A stretch of DNA of 64,000 nt from Akebia trifoliata (GCA_017979445.1 CM030710.1:12324248-12388247), one strand, 5' to 3'; counted from the first letter of the stretch, positions 22,870 to 34,389 are shown. Notes: generated by a model from the sequence alone, not told the origin. Made by a program: numbers and translations.

Positions 22870-24728
22870 CCATACCACGTATGAGCTTGGTGATCCCTAC
22901 CATACATCCTAGGATAGTACACCACTTCGGATGATTTGATGTACTATCCTTTCAGGTATTCACAAATTCTTTAACAGCTCACAAAATAACTACTTATATA
23001 TATTATTTTCATTTGAAAAATAAAAGAGAAATTAACAATACAAGATTGAGAATAGATATCCAGTTTCCTACCAAGCAAGTGTGGCCACCTGGCCTAAAAT
23101 AAATAATATAACGGAAAAGTAAACAGCACCTCGCGCTAACAAAAATTTAAATAAACATGCAACCAACAATATTATCCCTGGATATCTGTTCACCAACCTA
23201 CACACGACACAACAACGTAAAATGCAGACATCACCCCTCGGGTGTGACTCTGACATTTTACCGTTTCATACCCTTTTTTCCTTTTTCCGATTTTTACAGT
23301 TTTCAATCTCTTCAATAAAATATCCATTTTTTGATATTCATCAACTCAATATGAGTTCATTGAATATTAAATCACATTTTCCAACTGAAGAATTTATTTT
23401 TATCAATAATATAAAAAAATACAAATTTTTTTATCAAAATGGGGTCCGAGCAGTGTACAAGACCCAATTGATAGAAATAACTCTTTTAAATACCCTAACT
23501 ATATATAATTTGTTAAAAATACAATTAAACATATCAAACATGCAATTTTTGACATGAATTTTTGAAATAACAAATAAATTCTATATTTTGGAAATACATC
23601 CAAAATTTTTCTGATAAAATCCTAAATGCAATTTTCACAATCTACGATTACTAATAGAAATTGAGAGTTCCTTACAATCTCTAGGCGGAAGGATTGAGGC
23701 GTGTGCGCGGAAATCAAAGCGATCGACGCAGAAATGGAAACTGACCGCACTTCGAAGTGACTGATTTTTGAAACTAGCCTGACGATTTCGAAGATCTCGA
23801 TGTGGTCGTCCTTTCTCCCTTCTACGGCGAAGGACGATTTGACCCCGAAACAGATGAAATCCGAGGTCGAAGTTTCGAAATTCCCGTATATGTATGCGAC
23901 TGATTTTTGACAATATGGGATGAAAGAGAAGATGAAATGAAGGGATCTTGGGTGGGTTTTATAGATGTTGAAGCTGCGGATCTTTTTCCCTTCTACGGTG
24001 GTCGTCGACGGTGAACCGTTTGTCATAGATCTACGGTTGAAATTCAAAGAAAAAACAAATTTTTCGTTAAATTTTTGTTGGCTGTATTTTAATGGGTTGA
24101 GGAGGATGAAGTGTATATAAAAAAAAATTTTAATTTTATTTATATAAAATTTGGGACGAAATCGGTATTTCGCCTATTGTTTCGATCGACGATAACTTAA
24201 CTGTCTGAATTCCAAAAATGACGAATGAATACTCTATTTCGCCTAATTTTTCGTTTTGGATCTAATGGTATAGTAAATTTCTATAAATTCTATGTCTAAC
24301 AAAAATTTAAAATTTTGGCCTGAGGTGACCCCTAAAATTGATGTCGTTTTCATTTTTAACGATAATTAGACTTTCTGATCTCCAAAAATGATAAATAAAT
24401 AGTCTATGTTCAATAATTTTTTGTTACGAATCCAATGGTATAATTAAATCTTAGTAATTCTTACTCTAGCTAAAAATTACTATTTTAGCCTAGTCCGACT
24501 CGATAATCGAGGATTTTGTAACTTTTATATTCGAACTTGCATTTGAGCGTGCTTACAGGCTAAAGTATGTTTTTCGATAATTTTGAATCCAATGGTGAGG
24601 TTAGATTCCATTAAAAATGATCAGAAACATTCTAAAATTTTACCCCTAAGTCCCACTTTCAAGATTTTTTTAAAATTCCACTACTTATTTTTTCCTCGAG
24701 ATACGAATTAAAAATTTGGGGTTTTACA
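22870..24728 (+). mobile_element. Family P solo LTR copy D, right part
   Basis: It resumes with CCATACCACGTATGAGCTTG, exactly as in copies E and F, and ends AATTTGGGGTTTTACA. Minus-strand frames of 92 and 141 aa at 23622-24047 have counterparts in copy E (49858-50232) but lie in LTR sequence and shift frame between copies, so they are not called genes. Confidence 0.8.
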
Positions 24729-24855
24729 ACATGTGTCTCGCCAAGCTCTGAATCTAAAACTAAAAAAACAGAGAAGAAAAATGGTGAGTAACAATGGTTA
24801 TCCAGTAGGGAAGCAAACAATTTCTACCAATAACATCTCTTAATATAAATGAATA
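24729..24855 (+). mobile_element. Family P LTR copy C, right fragment
   Basis: Sequence TCTCGCCAAGCTCTGAATCT followed by GGTGAGTAACAATGGTTATC continues copy C after removal of D. It stops matching near 24855, where CACTA transposase sequence begins. Confidence 0.65.
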
Positions 24856-24879
24856 ACCTCTTTAGTAGAACTTTATTCT

Positions 24880-26254
24880 AGATTTGGGCCAATCAATAAC
24901 ATTACCACATGTCAAATCAACGAATGTTCTTTCGTCACTCTGTAGAATCACATTTCCATCAAGAACCTCATCTATAAGGATATCATAACTATCTGAATTT
25001 ACATTAGATGCATCGATTACACTCTTCCTTCGGTAACACAATCATGTGGTCGGTGTAAACGATTCACCTTACAAGGGCCTGTCTCAATGTGACTTAGGAT
25101 GAAGAATCGGGCCTTACTTACAAAGTCATGTAAACAATATCATTGTAATAATAGTTCACTCTTTTACATAAGTTTTCTATTTGTTGAAAAAGGCTTCAGA
25201 AGCTCAAGTGCCAACTCCATTTCTAAATCTAATATCATATTTCCTATTGTATCGATGATCTGTGATGTGTTCAATTCTAATAAATTCTACAAACACTTCG
25301 ACAAAGAATAGGTGAAGTTTTTTTAAAATCTGCCAAGTATCTTGCCAACTCCATCTCCAAATCTAGTATCATATTTCCTGCTGTATCGATGATCTGTGAT
25401 GTGTTCAATTCTAATAGATTCTACAAATACTTCGACAAAGAGTAGGTGAAGTTTTTTTAAAATCTGCCAAGTATCTTGAGATCAATCACCCTACCAATAC
25501 CCACCCCATGAGCTCATATTGCTGAGTATCAAAGCTCTCTTAACCATCTACCAATGGAGATCCGAAACTTTTAGTATAAAAAAATACCAAAGATCTAAGA
25601 AGTAATTAGAAAAACATCCAAGGCTCCTCACAAGTCAAAAGAGAGCACATATTACTATCACATATATTTATGGGGGTCTATTGGAAGTTATATCCGTCAT
25701 ATAGATTCCAAGTTCCCAATTATGAGGATGTTGAAATGGATGAGTGGAAAGACAAGGAAATGTAAAATTTGAAACGAACATGTTCAAGAAAATGTATGTT
25801 GAAGACCAATTTTATACCTGTGAAGAACTGCCAAGATTGGTGGAAGACCGCATTGGTGTCCTAGTAGAAAATTTTGATTACTGTAAAGTCTCATTCATCT
25901 TTTGCACCTCTTCTGTCAACTTATCCACTCTATTATGAAGGATTGTCGTCTCATACGCCAAGGCATGCTTATAAGGAATTGAAGCACATACAGAAGTCTT
26001 GGAAATACCTGAACCCATTCCCTGAACACGACCCCAACTATCAGGACCACAAACCTATACAAGAAATGTATAATATCAATATTTACTAATGATATGATAT
26101 CATACTTACTAATATCAATGCCTATTACACGACATCATATCATAATTACAAAATATCCTAATCAAAATAATGAACATACCATAGTCACGGGGTCATGTTC
26201 TAAATCGTTATGTTTATTAGAAGGGTCATTAGCAATCATTCTATTGATGGCCTC
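24880..26254 (-). pseudogene. CACTA (En/Spm) TNPA-like transposase gene, degenerate, with introns
   Basis: On the minus strand, exon 26254-26180 reads EAINRMIANDPSNKHNDLEH between acceptor TTTTGCAG and donor GTATGT. The next exon starts at 26054 after CTTGTATAG and reads VCGPDSWGRVQGMGSGISKT followed by a helix, RVDKLTEEVQKMNETLQ, to about 25880. This is the Transposase_24-type G-P-D-x-x-G-R-x-x-G-x-G motif with a coiled coil. Farther down, 25100-24880 reads EVLDGNVILQSDERTFVDLT and VIDWPKSRIKFY, resembling the C-terminal extension of such proteins. A 136-bp tandem duplication (25207-25478) and stops break it. Known relatives bind CACTA subterminal repeats to assist transposition. The adjacent CACTA terminus at 30523 probably belongs to the same element. 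Confidence 0.6.
25207..25478. repeat. Tandem duplication of about 136 bp inside the transposase remnant
   Basis: Two copies start GTGCCAACTCCATTTC and TTGCCAACTCCATCTC and end AAAATCTGCCAAGTATCT. They differ at about eight positions, so the duplication postdates most decay. Confidence 0.85.
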
Positions 26255-26260
26255 CTGCAA

Positions 26261-28086
26261 AAGAAATAATAATTAAGAAATATTATCAAAACCACTACCT
26301 TTATGTCAAAGAACATAATTTAACATACAAATAAATCTAATTACATAATTTAAAACTGATCTAATAATAACAAACAGATCATCATAATATGTCAAAGAAA
26401 ACCACATTTGTGAGTACAAATCGCGTAACTGTCATTTTCACTGTTAAAGAGAATAGGAATTAGACATTAAGAATGCGACGGCCCATCATTTGAATTACGT
26501 AATTAGATATGTGAAACACTAGGTTGAGGTTGCATTGTGATGAATTTTCTATGATATCTGAAGATGTTAATAACAAACTTTGGATATGTGGCTCAGTTTG
26601 TTTGTCTTTTTTGAGATGTTGTATTAAAGAGCCTGAAGATGACTAGTTTTAGGGTAAAGTTGGAGAACTTTAACTTTCAAGTTTCAACACCAAGTGTTTA
26701 AGATGGTGAAATTTGATAGAGGGATTGAGCCAATTCAAAAACTAAAGTTGTGAAAAAATACTACTAACTTGTAAATCCAACCATCAGAATTATTCAATAG
26801 GACTAATCATTGAGATGTGTGTTGTTGTGATCCTTATAAATCCTAACTGTTGGATTTCGTGATTACACAGTAAAGCGACTTTTGTCTTTTTATAACGACA
26901 TGTATGATATTACATGGAACCACCATGCAACAATATGCCAAACACAATCATGAATCAATGCTATTATCTAATCAATTAAATCGAATATTGCTTGCCCAAA
27001 AAAAAAAAAAAAGAAATCGAAATCCAATTTTTTTTAACATGGTCTGCAAACATCTCTATAAGGGAAGAACAAGTCAGACTGAGGTAAGTTGCACAACTTT
27101 AATTTCTGAATTGGCTCAAGGTGTTCTGTAATATAGACACTAAGTGTCTCATTTGGGATTATTGATCCACTAAATAGTTGATAAATTGCAATAGGTTTCT
27201 GTAATATAGTTCTGACTAATATTAGATGAGAGTTTCTTGTGTCATTGTTTTGAATTGTAGTGGTTCTTGAAATCTTAGGAGGCTTTCCATTTCGGAAAAT
27301 CTTAGGTTATGGATTGACAGTATTAGATAAGAGTAATGTTATTATCATACACACCAAGCAAACCCAAAATTTAATACCTTGTTCGAACTAAATGGAAGAA
27401 TCATCATACACACCAAGCAATTGTTTAGTGCAATTAAAGTAACATAATCCAAATCCAGAGAATTTGCAGAAGATTTCTTAGCTATAGAAACTTAAAGCCT
27501 GGTGTTTATGTAACAAAACAAAGTATTCCACAGCAATATCAATCCTAGAGCAAGCATCTTGAAACACTTTACAATACTATTCTAAAAAAATAGAGTTGTC
27601 AAGTAAACAGTTTGCACTATACATTTAATACCAAAATACACAGCAAACCCAAAATTTAATCCCTTGACAGTTGTGGATGACAGCATTAGATAAGAGTTTC
27701 TTATGTCATTGTCAATCTTGAAAATGCCAAAATCCCACTCAAAACCAAGCAAAAAAAAAAAAAAAAACTAACCAATTCATGTAAGATTGATCCCCCAAAT
27801 TTTGTTAGCAGAAGAATAACATAAGACCACAACTCCAAACTCGTGAAGCGAAGAGTCAGAAAAGGATAACTACTTACAAGGAATCTCTGACTAACCTAAC
27901 CTAATATTTGTTTCACTCATAAATCATAATACAACCACCATTAATAACTACAAACCCAGATCTTAAATCGGCCTCTTTTGTTTAATTGTTTTAAGGGAGT
28001 TTCTCAATAGTTTTTTTAGTATTAATTTGATCACAAAAGGAACTTTTTTTGTTGAACTTCTCTTTGTTGATTTCATAGTATATAAG
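26261..28086. other. Non-coding CACTA interior or intergenic stretch
   Basis: AT-rich with no gene seen. Short internal repeats occur: CAGCAAACCCAAAATTTAAT (27645) versus CAAGCAAACCCAAAATTTAA (27356), and ATTAGATAAGAGTTTCTTAT-like blocks at 27225 and 27690. Confidence 0.4.
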
Positions 28087-28097
28087 AATCTATTATG

Positions 28098-28186
28098 GGG
28101 CTTAGACCCCTAGCTCAGTTGGTTTGACGCATTGCAAAGTAACTTTGAGGTCATGGGTTCAAGTCCAGCTTATCCATCAAAAAAAA
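28098..28186 (+). mobile_element. tRNA-derived retroposon (short SINE or tRNA retropseudogene)
   Basis: An 89-bp insert has a box A-like TAGCTCAGTTGG and a box B-like GGTTCAAGTCC at tRNA spacing and ends in an A tail. It is flanked by a perfect 11-bp target duplication AATCTATTATG (28087-28097 and 28187-28197). The A tail and long duplication show insertion by LINE-type target-primed reverse transcription. The body is hardly longer than a tRNA, so it is either a very short SINE or a retroposed tRNA. The cloverleaf is degenerate, so a working tRNA is unlikely. Confidence 0.85.
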
Positions 28187-28197
28187 AATCTATTATG

Positions 28198-29732
28198 TTA
28201 CTTAACAAAGTTTTGTTCTGATTTCTAGAAGAACAAACAAAGTATAGTACTATTTTGTGGTAGTTTTTCATGTTGACATTATTGTCCTTGACATCAATTG
28301 TGGGATATGATCAAGTCTGTTTTATACTAGTTCACAGAGCTCTTACTCCATCACATTTCAAATTGCATCAAAGACTCAAACTTTTGGAGATTATAGCAAA
28401 AGTTGTTGGGAACATTCATATGGTTGTCCTTCCCTAATAGACAACACCTTTGTTATATCAATATGTAGTACTAATATTTTTAAACGCTAAGGTGTGAGGC
28501 ACAAGCCTCACGAGCAAGAACTTTTGAAGTATATAATCCAAATTCTGGACTCATCAAAATTAGATTATAATTAAACCACATCCATAGTATCAAACTTCCA
28601 ATCAACCACATTTTAATCCCTCGAACAAAAACAAAAAAGTGTAGCAACTACTCCAACTAAATAACATTACATCAATCTAAGAGAAATAGAGTCTCAAAGA
28701 GGAAAATTGAAAAGTAAGAGAGAGTGGAGAAATGTAATGAGATCAAGCTACTATATATGGATTGATGGAAGGATCCCAACATTCAGAAATCACAAATAGC
28801 TACAGGCCCCCCTAAGCCCATTTTTATGTTTATCTTTGCTAAGCATACATGAAGCTCATTCTATGCAATAACTTACAGCAAAAATAATATAGATTTATAG
28901 GATTGCCACATTTTGAGCTTACAAGTTTTTCATGTTTGTTGATCAAAGAAAGCTGTATTTAATTTGTTCTAAGAGCATCTCCAATAGCCTCTCTATATAT
29001 TTACTCCAAAAGTGATTTCACCTAGTCATGGAACTTACAGATCACCAGAAGAAAAAGTTCACACAAAATTTTTATTGCAATCTAAAGCTAATAGATCCTT
29101 ACTTTACAAGTCAACCGTCAAAATTCACAAAAAAAATAATTGATAAAGAGAACTAAAATTACGTTGAATCCAAATTAAGAACTTGTTCAATTACAAATTA
29201 GATCTCAAATTCTCCAAAACGAAGTAATTAAATCAAATCACTCTATTATCTATATTATACAACATATACACATTGCAAATGAAATCAAAGAACTATACAC
29301 ATTGCAAATGAAATCAATAGCAAATTTCACAGATGAGTGATAAAATTTCCTAAAAGGAGATAAGTGAATTTCATTCCAGAAACTTTAAAAATTACTAAGA
29401 ATTATAAAAATCATATCAAGAAATCGAGAAGATATCCAACTAAATCAAACAAACAAGCTCAATCTACTGAGCTTCAAGAGATGAATAGAACCAAGGATCT
29501 AAATATACGTAAGCGAACCTTCGAATCAATACTAGAATCATAGAATCTGTAATAGAACTTTGAGCTCTGCTAATAAATAAAGATTAAGAAGTGATCAATC
29601 AACATCTGTGGAATGACAATTTTCAGAAGAATAAGATTCACAATTAGAAATCTCCATTATTCAAGCAAAATCTAGCTTAAATTCAAGAAATAGATAGAGA
29701 TCGTTCTCAAATGGCTATAGAAAACATTATGC

Positions 29733-29734
<2 letters not shown>
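28198..29734. other. Stretch upstream of the captured exon; possible captured promoter
   Basis: No gene is seen. It includes GAGCATCTCCAATAG at 28983, a common terminal motif of plant hAT-type MITEs, but no partner end. It may include promoter and 5' UTR of the CBBY-like source gene. Confidence 0.35.

Positions 29735-29767
<33 letters not shown>
29735..29767. repeat. (GA)n microsatellite in presumed 5' UTR
   Basis: About 16 GA repeats ending 24 bases before the ATG of the CBBY-like exon. This placement is typical of plant 5' UTRs. Confidence 0.9.
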
Positions 29768-29772
<5 letters not shown>

Positions 29773-29791
29773 GTTCTCATTTGGGTTTCCA

Positions 29792-30090
29792 ATGGCGACT
29801 ACAACTTCAACAGTAGTCTCTCCTTCTTCTAGAACTCTCCTTCCAACAAGAAGCTCTGCGTCTTCTTCAACAACTCTTCTACCTTTTCAAAGATCTCCAT
29901 TTCTAACTATCCTCACCATGAAAGGAGCTTTTCTTCTTCTTCTAATTCTTTGAGATGGAGAAGTATAATTAAACACAGAAGTAGAACTACACCTCTGAGT
30001 TCACGTAAGAGTGTGATCTATTCTACTTCTTCTACTCTTCCATCGGCTTTACTATTCGATTGTGATGGTGTGCTCGTCGACACGGAGAGA
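29792..30090 (+). pseudogene. First exon of a CBBY-like chloroplast HAD phosphatase, captured and frameshifted
   Basis: The ATG at 29792 opens a Ser/Thr-rich chloroplast transit-peptide-like sequence (MATTTSTVVSPSSRT...). A one-step frameshift near 29900-29915 moves the frame; the other frame continues SFSSSSNSLRWRSIIK and ends ALLFDCDGVLVDTER at 30090. DCDGVLVDTE is HAD motif I (the D-x-D nucleophile and acid pair) of the plant CBBY-like family, whose member in Arabidopsis is a plastid xylulose-1,5-bisphosphate phosphatase. The full protein is about 320 residues; everything after motif I is missing and unrelated sequence follows at 30091. The exon lies between a CACTA transposase gene and a CACTA terminus, so it is probably a transposon-captured fragment and not a decaying resident gene. 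Confidence 0.8.
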
Positions 30091-30164
30091 ATAAATTGAA
30101 AACAAAAATCAGAGAAATGAAATAAAAAAATTTTAGGGGGCTTTTAGAGGAAGAAGATACATAT

Positions 30165-30350
30165 GAAAATGGGATTTGTCACTCGGTGTGACATTAGTAA
30201 ACATTGGTGCGGAAAATTGTGGCACCCAATTTTTATTAACGCCACACCAATCGGTGTGACATTAATAAAAATTGATGCGACAAATTGTGGCACCCAGTTT
30301 TTATTAACGCCACACCAATCGGTGTAACATTAGTAAAAGTTGGTATGGCA
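30165..30350. repeat. CACTA subterminal tandem repeat, about 2.5 units of 65 bp
   Basis: Units contain CGGTGTGACATTARTAAA, GGTGCGRMAAATTGTGGCAC and TTTTTATTAACGCCACACC. Each is internally palindromic (CACACCAATCGGTGTG). The position, 180-360 bases inside a CACTA end, fits TNPA-type binding repeats. Confidence 0.7.
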
Positions 30351-30509
30351 ATAGTGGTTATTTAACTTAATTAATGATGGATTAAATTAGTTGTTTATAA
30401 TTGACTATTATAAACGTCATTTAGGGATAAATGACTGATAAAAATTGTCGTATATAAACGACAGCTATAGTCCATCATTTTTTCTGCTACTTTTAGTTAT
30501 TTTTAATTA

Positions 30510-30523
30510 TTTGTGATGTAGTG
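30510..30523 (+). mobile_element. CACTA terminus (right end)
   Basis: The sequence ...TTTGTGATGTAGTG, inverted, reads CACTACATCACAAA, the diagnostic CACTA terminus. The next three bases, CTA, would be the target duplication. The opposite end was not found; it may be lost at about 24855. Confidence 0.7.
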
Positions 30524-31295
30524 CTAGAACCAACAATAAGTGGCCCCAAAAATTAATGAGCCTAAAAGGTATTTCCACATATTCCCTAAACCAGGATTAA
30601 AAACCAACTGATTTTGTTATGAGGTTAGCTCTAATTTCAAGGGCCAGATGATTGAATGTCATTCAATAATCAGAATGCAAATTCTAAGGTTTCGTTTTGC
30701 CTACATTGTCACACTATCATTTTCTCAAGTGTAAATTTTTTGAACCATACATTGGTCGATATCATTTCAAAGATTCAGATTGAAATAGTTTCTGACACAC
30801 ACTTTCTCTCTCTTAAAATGGTCATGAGTTATAATTCGGATGTGCAAGTTGTTAGATTTCCCTAACAAAGAAAAACCTTCATCTCCACTATTCATTTTTA
30901 GAACTATTTAGAAAAACAAACCCAAAAGTTGGATTGATTTATCTAATAAGAAACAAGCGCAACTATAGCCACAAATTCTCAACTACACTTTTGTCTTCTT
31001 CACCTAAAAAACTCCAATGTTGCAATGTAAACAATAGACCTACATATACATTTTTATCTTATAATGTCCTAGTCTCCACAAACACTACTTAACACACATA
31101 AATAGCAAGAAAAATAGAGTAAAATATGAATAAAAAGCAGTAACTTTACAACTCCATTTTATTTCTTAATATGGATTGAATAAGGGGGGGGGGGGGGAGG
31201 AAACAAAAATGGGGATATTCTCAAAATTTAAATATAGAAAAAATGGATAAAATAGACCAAATCATCACAGATGGTAAATACGCCCACACATAAGT
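30524..31295. other. Unassigned stretch before element Q2
   Basis: No gene is seen. It is AT-rich with a G14 run at 31184. It is the left flank of the Q2 insertion and continues at 41714. Confidence 0.4.
31184..31197 (+). repeat. Poly(G) tract, 14 bases
   Basis: An uninterrupted G14 in AT-rich surroundings. Confidence 0.9.
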
Positions 31296-31300
31296 ACACC

Positions 31301-32933
31301 TGTAGACACCCCATTTTTGCATCCGCCTAATTAATCAAGTCGTCAACCCGATCGCAAAGGTTCCCAATGATCGATGTCTATTCCAATGCTTTATTTTGTT
31401 ACCAGATATGATTCAGAAATTCGGATGAGGTATCTCGAACTGACAAAACTTAGAAACCACGTTACATTAGGAAAATACGACCCTAAAAACATAGAAATCA
31501 TTATCTTGCAAACCAAAAAGAAGCTTCACGATAAAAATCACTAAAAATGACTAAATTACCAAAATACCCCTAACATCAAAACAACCCTAAAGCCTGCATT
31601 ACGCTTAGGAAAACCCACTCCAATACATAAAACAACAAATCAAAACCAAGTAAACCACTTCGCCAATTTTCACAGAATTTGACAAAATTACGAAAATACC
31701 CCTCATAAAGTTCACGACCATTTCATACAAAAAACTTCATAAATGACAAAAACCAACTTTCCCATTGAATTCCTTACGAAAAACTGATTCCAAAACATCC
31801 TGGAACATGGAAAAACGACTTAAAACGTAAAAAATCCTCTCCGAGGGCAAAATGGTAATTTCACAATTTTAATAATTAAAAGTTTTAAAATTAAGAAATA
31901 AATCATTAAATAATGTAAAGTGAAACATTAATAAAATTAATTTTAAAATATGAACAAAAAAATCGATCAATCAGGCTTTCAAGCAAAATTATTGATGGTT
32001 CGCAAGATATTTCTTTAAGGACCCCTCCATTTGGGAGTCCAAAGAATTAAAGATATAATAGAGAGGGGTTCTCCAAAAATTTTAAGTCAATCAAGCAAGA
32101 CTAAAGTTAAGATATTAAAGTCAATCAAATGAGACTAAAGTCAAAATTAAAGTCAATTAAGTAAGACTAAAGTACAGTATTAAAGTCAATCTCATAAGAC
32201 TAAAGTCAAAACCCTAAATCAAAACCCTAATCTAAATTAATAAAGTCAATATCATAAGACTAAAGTCAAAACCCTAAATCAAAACCCTAATCTAAGGGAG
32301 TTTCTCAATAGTTTTCTTTGACTTTAGTCTTATGAGATTGATTTGATTAGTTTAGTAGGTGAAGAAAAAACCCTAGAAAAAGTAGGTGAAGAAGCCTACA
32401 TAACACCGTCAAAACCCTAATTTTGAAGCTCCAACTCCTTACCTAGCACCCATACTTCGATTTTAGCCTGAAAAAAATATAGAAGCCCTTCAAAAATACC
32501 TCAAAATCCATAAAAAAATTTGAAGAATCCAGATCTAAGAAAGAGATACATTGCCTCGGAGATCAGAAATCAGATCTGGAGACAGAACGAAGCAAGGAAT
32601 ATGGTACAAGGAACGGTTTTATCAGATCTGAGGGAATAAAATCGTTGCACTCGAAAAAGGTGAGTATTTTTATTTTTTAATTATTATTTAGGTCTTGTTA
32701 GCAATGTAATTTTATTTGGGATAAGTAGAGACCGGCATTGGCCGGGCGGGGTTGGTGCCTAACACCTTCCAACCCCGTAACATGATCCCCGGATTCAGAT
32801 TTGCTGTAGTAGATTAGTTTATTATTTGTTTTAGAGTCAGTTTGGTTCCTGGACCATAATAACTAAGTGGCGACTCCCAAACCTCAAGGGTCAAAAGCGA
32901 ATCCGCATACCCCGCGGATCGAGGGCGCTTTCA
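31301..32933 (+). mobile_element. Q2 5' LTR, promoter region rearranged
   Basis: It starts TGTAGACACCCCATTTTTGC and ends GAGGGCGCTTTCA. It is colinear with the 3' LTR except around 32190-32360. There the TATA segment present at 41103 in the 3' LTR is absent, replaced by a tandem-duplicated piece and an inverted piece of neighbouring U3 sequence. Confidence 0.9.
32187..32340. repeat. Rearranged U3 segment with 24-base inverted repeat
   Basis: 32187-32210 and 32317-32340 are perfect inverted copies (24/24). Between them is a direct duplication of about 60 bp (ATAAGACTAAAGTCAAAACC repeated) and a 23-base stretch (32293-32315) identical to 27992-28014. Confidence 0.9.
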
Positions 32934-32934
32934 G

Positions 32935-32952
32935 TGGTGACTCCACTGGGGA
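32935..32952 (+). promoter_or_regulatory. Q2 primer-binding site (tRNA-Arg type)
   Basis: TGGTGACTCCACTGGGGA starts two bases after the 5' LTR. It has one transition relative to the Q1 site. Confidence 0.85.
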
Positions 32953-33170
32953 CTATTGAGGATCAGACTTGAAAAATCTCAAGTATGGGAGCATTGTCAG
33001 GATGACCTAGTTTTTTTTATTTAGTTTGACTTATTTTATTTATTTATTTATTTATTTTTGTGGCTAGATTGTGGATGATTTTTGGTATTGTATTTTTGTC
33101 CAATTAAGGGTCACTTTTTGATGACGCCTAAATAATGAGAGATTCAAATTGACATATGAAAAGGATAGAA

Positions 33171-33925
33171 TGATGAAGGTTGGGACAACAATGCTAAAAT
33201 ATTTTTATAGAATATTTTAGTGAGAAGTAAGTCTGGGCACCTATTAATAAAATGTAGATCCCATCGAGTAGATTAATTTAGAACCTGAATTCACTCGATT
33301 TCGCTATCGGGAGCCTAAGATATCATCGATGCAAGTTCAATATGTAAATCTAGAATTATTGCTGAATGAAGATTGGGATAGCAACGTTAAAAGGTTTTTA
33401 TAGAATGTTCTAATAAGAATTATGTCTGGGCACCTATTAATAAAACGTAGATCTTATCGAGTAGATTAATTTAGAACTTGAATTCACTCAATTTTGTTAT
33501 CGAGAGCCTTAGATATCATCGATGCAAATTCAATCTGTAAATCTGGAATTTCTGCTGAATGAAGATTGGAATAATAATGTTAAAACGTTTTTACAGAATA
33601 TTCTAATAAGAATTAAGTCTGGTAACCTTTAATAAAATGTAGATCTCATCGAGTAGATTAATTTAGAATCTGAATTCGCTCGATTTCGTTATCAGGAGCC
33701 TTGGATATCATCGATGCAAGCTTAATATGTAAATTTGGAATTTCTGCTGAATGAAGATTGGGACAGCAATGTTAAAACGTTTTTACAGAATATTCTATTT
33801 AGAATTATGTCTAGGCACCTATTAATAAAATGTAGATCCCATCGAGTAGATAAATTTAGAATCTAAATTCAATCGATTTCGTTATCGGGAGCTCTAGATA
33901 TCATCGATGCAAGTTCAGATTGTAT
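33171..33925 (+). repeat. Q2 leader tandem repeat, 4 units of about 190 bp
   Basis: Units begin near 33171, 33363, 33555 and 33748, each opening GATGAAGGTTGGGAC or TGAATGAAGATTGG and ending ATCATCGATGCAAGTTCA or a close variant. GAANNTTC occurs at 33403, 33596 and 33788; unit 1 has GAATATTT instead. Confidence 0.9.
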
Positions 33926-34389
33926 TTTTTTAATTCACCAAAAATCCAAATTTATCTAGTGTTAACATAGTTAATGTTCCTGAGAGCAAGCTCATTTGGC
34001 ACTAGGATCTTTCTCTTTGATTTTCTTTTGGGTTGTGTTTCTAGTTTGTTTTTATAATTAAAAAAAAAGGGTTCATCGCTCCTCATCTCAACAACTATCA
34101 TTCTATCATCAATGTAACATCTATTGGAATCTCGATTTATTTTGGATCACCCAAAAGTGATCATTGATTGGATCTTAAAAATTATAAAAATGCCATGATC
34201 ATTAATTGATTTGCCATGATTTTGATTCATATATATTTTGATGTGCAAGCTTTAATCTTGATTTTAATGCTTTGGATATTTATGTTGTATGATCACATTT
34301 TCTAATATCCATATTTTAATGGTTTGATCTGGCTTATGGGCCTACTTGTTTGAAAAAGCCCTGGGCACACCCCACCCTGCTTTGCACAC

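Noticed and set aside
23622..24047. 92-141-aa minus-strand frames in LTR D, with relatives in LTR E (49858-50232)
   Set aside because: The frames do not stay aligned between LTR copies and lie in non-coding LTR sequence.
28098..28186. Functional tRNA gene
   Set aside because: The acceptor and anticodon stems do not form a convincing cloverleaf, and the A tail plus target duplication mark a retroposon.
28975..29040. hAT-type MITE starting GAGCATCTCCAATAG
   Set aside because: Only one end motif is seen, with no inverted partner or 8-bp duplication.
32207..32290. Telomere-like AAACCCTAA repeats
   Set aside because: They are scattered AAACCCTA motifs inside the Q2 LTR, not a tandem telomeric array.
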